From positions 5,814 through 11,167 of the forward strand of contig DNGT01000376.1 in assembly GCA_003486165.1 (NCBI GenBank): 5,354 bases of DNA, in the 5' to 3' direction. Below the pieces are notes generated by a model, which saw only the letters and a list, made by a program, of their open reading frames with translations, ran no database searches and had not been told where the DNA came from. This stretch comes from Desulfobacteraceae bacterium. GTDB taxonomy: Bacteria; Desulfobacterota; Desulfobacteria; Desulfobacterales; UBA11574. Below are positions 5,211-5,354 of the stretch, one piece after another (the first letter of the stretch is position 1; each line of letters opens with the position of its first letter). The translations under genes were made by a program, and so were the position numbers.

Positions 5211-5354
5211 ATGATACGGGTGGGTATAATAGGTGCAACCGGTTATGCCGGTGCCGAGCTTGTGCGGATACTTTGCGGTCATCCAGATATCGAGTTGACC
5301 ATCCTGACGTCTCGCCAGTATGCTGGTGTTAAGTTTGACGAGATTTTTCCCTCA
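5211..5354 (+). CDS. argC: N-acetyl-gamma-glutamyl-phosphate reductase, N-terminal part (cut by window edge)
   Basis: First 48 codons of ArgC, the cytoplasmic enzyme that reduces N-acetyl-glutamyl phosphate with NADPH to the semialdehyde, third step of arginine (ornithine) biosynthesis. The visible part is the start of the Rossmann domain: VGIIGATGYAGAELVRIL (4-21) with the dinucleotide-binding GATGYAG (8-14), then HP (24-25) and TSRQYAG (33-39), whose S-R pair contacts the NADP 2'-phosphate in relatives. The full protein is usually about 340-350 residues, so roughly 300 residues, including the catalytic cysteine, lie beyond the right edge. The frame is open to the last base. ATG 5211 gives the family-standard N-terminus. 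The 202-base gap and probable terminator suggest a transcription unit separate from liv. Confidence 0.93.
   Translation, partial: MIRVGIIGATGYAGAELVRILCGHPDIELTILTSRQYAGVKFDEIFPS

Noticed and set aside
5206..5214. ATGCTATGA: a Met-Leu-stop mini-frame whose stop overlaps the argC ATG
   Set aside because: The overlap is neat, but the only ribosome site abuts this ATG with no spacing, so translation is unlikely; probably chance.
5049..5282. 77-codon open frame on the minus strand across the livF-argC gap
   Set aside because: It overlaps the conserved start of argC. Its C-terminal half is translated AT-rich spacer and there is no family likeness.
1..5354. Search for a new defence, mobile or CRISPR-like system
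   Set aside because: Every long coding frame is assigned to liv or argC. No transposase, integrase, toxin, nuclease, regularly spaced repeat or unknown gene is present.

Overview
The window holds an almost complete branched-chain/hydrophobic amino acid (HAAT, Liv-type) ABC transporter operon on the + strand, followed by the first 48 codons of argC. Gene order is livK (periplasmic binding protein), livH and livM (permeases), livG and livF (ATPases), then a ~200 bp AT-rich gap and argC (N-acetyl-gamma-glutamyl-phosphate reductase), which runs off the right edge. All genes are intact except argC, which is cut by the window. There are no rRNA or tRNA genes, CRISPR arrays, transposases or phage genes. 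The moderate GC content, Gram-negative export signal and character of the Liv proteins suggest a proteobacterium-like or Desulfobacterota (former Deltaproteobacteria) organism. That placement is an inference from general resemblance and was not tested by any search.

Layout: livK (3-1175) begins two bases into the window, so its promoter and ribosome site are out of view. A 145 bp gap follows. It carries a small hairpin just after the livK stop and a very strong intrinsic terminator (1262-1298) only 22 bases before the livH start. livH (1321-2244), livM (2255-3523), livG (3525-4295) and livF (4295-5008) are packed with gaps of 10 and 1 bases and a 1-base overlap, as expected for one translationally coupled message. 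The 5009-5210 gap contains a probable weak terminator for the operon, short tandem heptamers, and an inverted repeat just upstream of argC.

How it works: LivK binds a substrate in the periplasm and delivers it to the LivH/LivM channel, and the LivG/LivF pair powers import with ATP. The true ligand cannot be read from sequence, because this family also includes importers of amides, urea and aromatic acids. argC belongs to arginine biosynthesis and is probably a separate transcription unit.

I found no previously undescribed system; this is a recognisable transporter locus. The points most worth checking are the terminator that must be read through to express livH-F, the unusual LivM N-terminus and core motif, the built-in asymmetry of the two ATP sites, and the structured leader of argC.
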